Shown: one piece after another, positions 62,404 to 64,000 of the stretch | Numbering within the stretch: position 1 is the first letter of the stretch | Layout of the letters: every line of letters begins with the position of its first letter | Origin: Cellvibrio fontiphilus | GTDB taxonomy: Bacteria; Pseudomonadota; Gammaproteobacteria; Pseudomonadales; Cellvibrionaceae | Assembly: GCF_035317345.1 (NCBI RefSeq) | Contig: NZ_JAYKTU010000002.1 | Direction: 5' to 3' (one strand) | DNA length: 64,000 nucleotides | Translations under genes and position numbers: made by a program | Notes under the pieces: generated by a model | Seen by the model: only the letters and a program-made list of their open reading frames with translations | The model's database searches: none | What the model was told of the DNA's origin: nothing

Positions 62404-63999
62404 TCAACTATCAATTTTTAATACAGCGAAGAACGCGGCTTGTGGAATCTCCACACTACCTACTTGTTTCATTCGCTTCTTGCCTGCTTTTTGTTTTTCC
62501 AACAATTTTTTCTTACGTGTAGCATCGCCACCATAACATTTGGCAGTTACATCTTTGCGCAAGGCTTTAACGGTAGAGCGCGCCACAATTTGACCGCCAA
62601 TCGCCGCCTGAATCGCAACATCGTACATTTGACGAGGAATCAGCTCTTTCATTTTCTCTGTGAGTGAACGCCCCATGCTGTGCGCTTTGTCGCGGTGCAC
62701 AATAATCGCGAGTGCATCAACCTTTTCACTGTTAATCAACACATCCAAACGCACCAAATTCGCCGGCTGGAAACGCACAAAACTGTAGTCCAATGATGCG
62801 AAACCACGACTTACGGATTTGAGGCGATCGAAGAAGTCAGTCACTACTTCGTTCATAGGCAGTTCGTATTTAACCGATACCTGTGAGCCGGTGAACTGCA
62901 AGTCTTTCTGCACGCCGCGCTTTTCAATGCACAGGGTGATGACGTTCCCTAAATGTTCCTGGGGCACGAGGATATTGGCTTCCACGATCGGCTCGCGCAT
63001 CTCATCGATAGAACCGGGGTCCGGAAGTTTGGACGGGTTATCAACAAAAATAACTTCACCGCCGCGTTTTACCACTTCATAAACCACGGTAGGCGCGGTA
63101 GTGATCAGATCCAGGTCGTACTCACGCTCCAATCGTTCCTGGATAATTTCCATGTGCAACATACCCAGGAAACCCACGCGGAAACCGAAACCCAAGGCAT
63201 CCGAGCTCTCTGGCTCATAAAACAATGAGGCATCGTTCAGGGTTAACTTGGCCAGCGCTTCGCGGAAATCTTCAAAATCGTCGGAACTGATAGGGAACAT
63301 ACCCGCATAGACTTGCGGCTTGATTTTTTGGAAACCGGCCAAGGCTTCAACCTCGGGGGTTTGGGCATGGGTAATGGTATCGCCCACGGGCGCACCATGA
63401 ATGTCTTTGATACCCGCCACCACAAAACCTACCTCACCGGCTTTGAGTTCTTTTAATTGGGTGGGTTTGGGGCTGAATACGCCTACACCATCCACAATTT
63501 GCGCTTTCCCAATAGTTTTGGTGATGATTTTATCCTTGAGGCGCAAAGTACCTTGTTTCACTCTCACCAAAGAAACCACGCCCAGGTAATTGTCGAACCA
63601 GGAATCGATAATCAATGCTTGCAAGGGTGCATCTACATCGCCCACAGGGGCCGGCACCAAACGCACCAATTCTTCCAGCACATCTTCCATGCCCATGCCG
63701 GATTTGGCCGAACAACGCACTGCTTCGGTGGCATCTATACCAATAATATCTTCAATCTCTTGGGCAACACGCTCAGGCTCCGCCTGGGGCAAATCCATCT
63801 TGTTGAGTACCGGGATCACTTCCAGACCCTGCTCAATCGCGGTGTAACAGTTAGCGACAGATTGCGCTTCTACGCCTTGAGCGGCATCCACTACCAACAA
63901 CGCACCTTCACAGGCCGCAAGCGAACGGGACACTTCATAGGTGAAGTCCACGTGGCCGGGAGTATCAATAAAGTTCAACTGGTAAGTTTTACCATCGCG
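62404..63999 (-). CDS. lepA: elongation factor 4 (LepA), N terminus outside window
   Basis: 531 residues visible of about 600; the frame continues through the window edge (RDGKTYQLNFIDTPGHVDF), so only the start and G1 part are missing. Ribosomal back-translocase GTPase. G3 DTPGHVDFTYEVSRSLAACE, G4 VLNKMDLPQAEPERV, G5 CSAKSGMGMEDVLE, then the EF-G-like domains (GFRVGFLGMLHMEIIQERLE) and the LepA C-terminal domain (CYGGDATRKKKLLEKQKAGK, RMKQVGSVEIPQAAF). First gene of lepA-lepB-DUF4845-rnc-era-recO. Confidence 0.97.
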   Translation of the reverse strand, partial: RDGKTYQLNFIDTPGHVDFTYEVSRSLAACEGALLVVDAAQGVEAQSVANCYTAIEQGLEVIPVLNKMDLPQAEPERVAQEIEDIIGIDATEAVRCSAKSGMGMEDVLEELVRLVPAPVGDVDAPLQALIIDSWFDNYLGVVSLVRVKQGTLRLKDKIITKTIGKAQIVDGVGVFSPKPTQLKELKAGEVGFVVAGIKDIHGAPVGDTITHAQTPEVEALAGFQKIKPQVYAGMFPISSDDFEDFREALAKLTLNDASLFYEPESSDALGFGFRVGFLGMLHMEIIQERLEREYDLDLITTAPTVVYEVVKRGGEVIFVDNPSKLPDPGSIDEMREPIVEANILVPQEHLGNVITLCIEKRGVQKDLQFTGSQVSVKYELPMNEVVTDFFDRLKSVSRGFASLDYSFVRFQPANLVRLDVLINSEKVDALAIIVHRDKAHSMGRSLTEKMKELIPRQMYDVAIQAAIGGQIVARSTVKALRKDVTAKCYGGDATRKKKLLEKQKAGKKRMKQVGSVEIPQAAFFAVLKIDS

Positions 64000-64000
64000 C

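Noticed and set aside
1..64000. tRNA, rRNA, CRISPR, insertion sequences, prophage and integrase genes
   Set aside because: Looked for conserved motifs and terminal repeats; none found. Without a covariance search a small RNA could be missed.

Overview
The window looks like a chromosomal segment of a Cellvibrio-like, polysaccharide-degrading gammaproteobacterium (family Cellvibrionaceae or a close relative). The evidence is the gammaproteobacterial housekeeping order (lepA-lepB-DUF4845-rnc-era-recO; barA/gacS divergent from cysM, then rlmD-relA-mazG; aat-bpt-infA convergent with clpA-clpS, cspD divergent), secreted proteins with poly-serine and Ser/Gly linkers, a GH13 lipoprotein, a polysaccharide deacetylase, a CotH-type lipoprotein, and C-terminal sorting signals of the GlyGly-CTERM and PEP-CTERM kind. 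The genus is an inference from style and gene order, not from a search. I found no rRNA, tRNA, CRISPR array, insertion sequence or prophage.

Region 1 (1-12.4 kb): the 3' half of an Orn/Lys/Arg decarboxylase, an exported protein with two copies of a 17-kDa-antigen-like module, an RND efflux pair (lipoprotein adaptor plus HAE1 pump), then on the minus strand gamma-glutamyltranspeptidase and a large subtilisin-like protease with a rhombosortase-type tail. Region 2 (12.5-21.4 kb): GH13 lipoprotein, CNNM/CorC-type membrane protein, exosortase-associated acyltransferase, a periplasmic binding-protein-like gene, a tonB-exbB-exbD operon behind a good Fur-box match, a small Cys-rich protein and a MATE exporter. 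Region 3 (21.4-33.2 kb) is the most accessory-like part: conserved small protein, polysaccharide deacetylase, a 522-residue protein of unknown function, rlmE, a PIN/ribbon-helix-helix toxin-antitoxin pair with a perfect palindrome over its promoter, a large phytase-like lipoprotein, a COG2509-type flavoprotein, a SpoU methyltransferase, an esterase, the 3' remnant of a deacetylase gene, and a small PEP-CTERM-like secreted protein.

Region 4 (33.3-48.4 kb): the stress operon prkA-yeaH-spoVR; the N-degron pathway grouped together (aat, bpt, clpA, clpS) with infA and cspD; monomeric NADP isocitrate dehydrogenase divergent from rluE; an HD-GYP protein. Region 5 (48.4-64 kb): mazG, relA, rlmD, a CotH lipoprotein inserted between rlmD and cysM, divergent barA, and the recO-era-rnc-DUF4845-lepB-lepA block, lepA being cut by the window end.

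The genes suggest a cell that secretes hydrolases and sorts some of them by C-terminal signals, takes up iron and perhaps glycans through TonB, and tunes growth through (p)ppGpp (relA), GacS/BarA signalling, c-di-GMP turnover (HD-GYP), PrkA stress signalling and N-degron proteolysis. I see no clear multi-gene system that is wholly unknown. The best leads are the toxin-first TA promoter, the divergent PEP-CTERM tail with its acyltransferase 16 kb away, the duplicated antigen module before the efflux genes, the 63-residue four-cysteine protein, and the 522-residue unknown protein.
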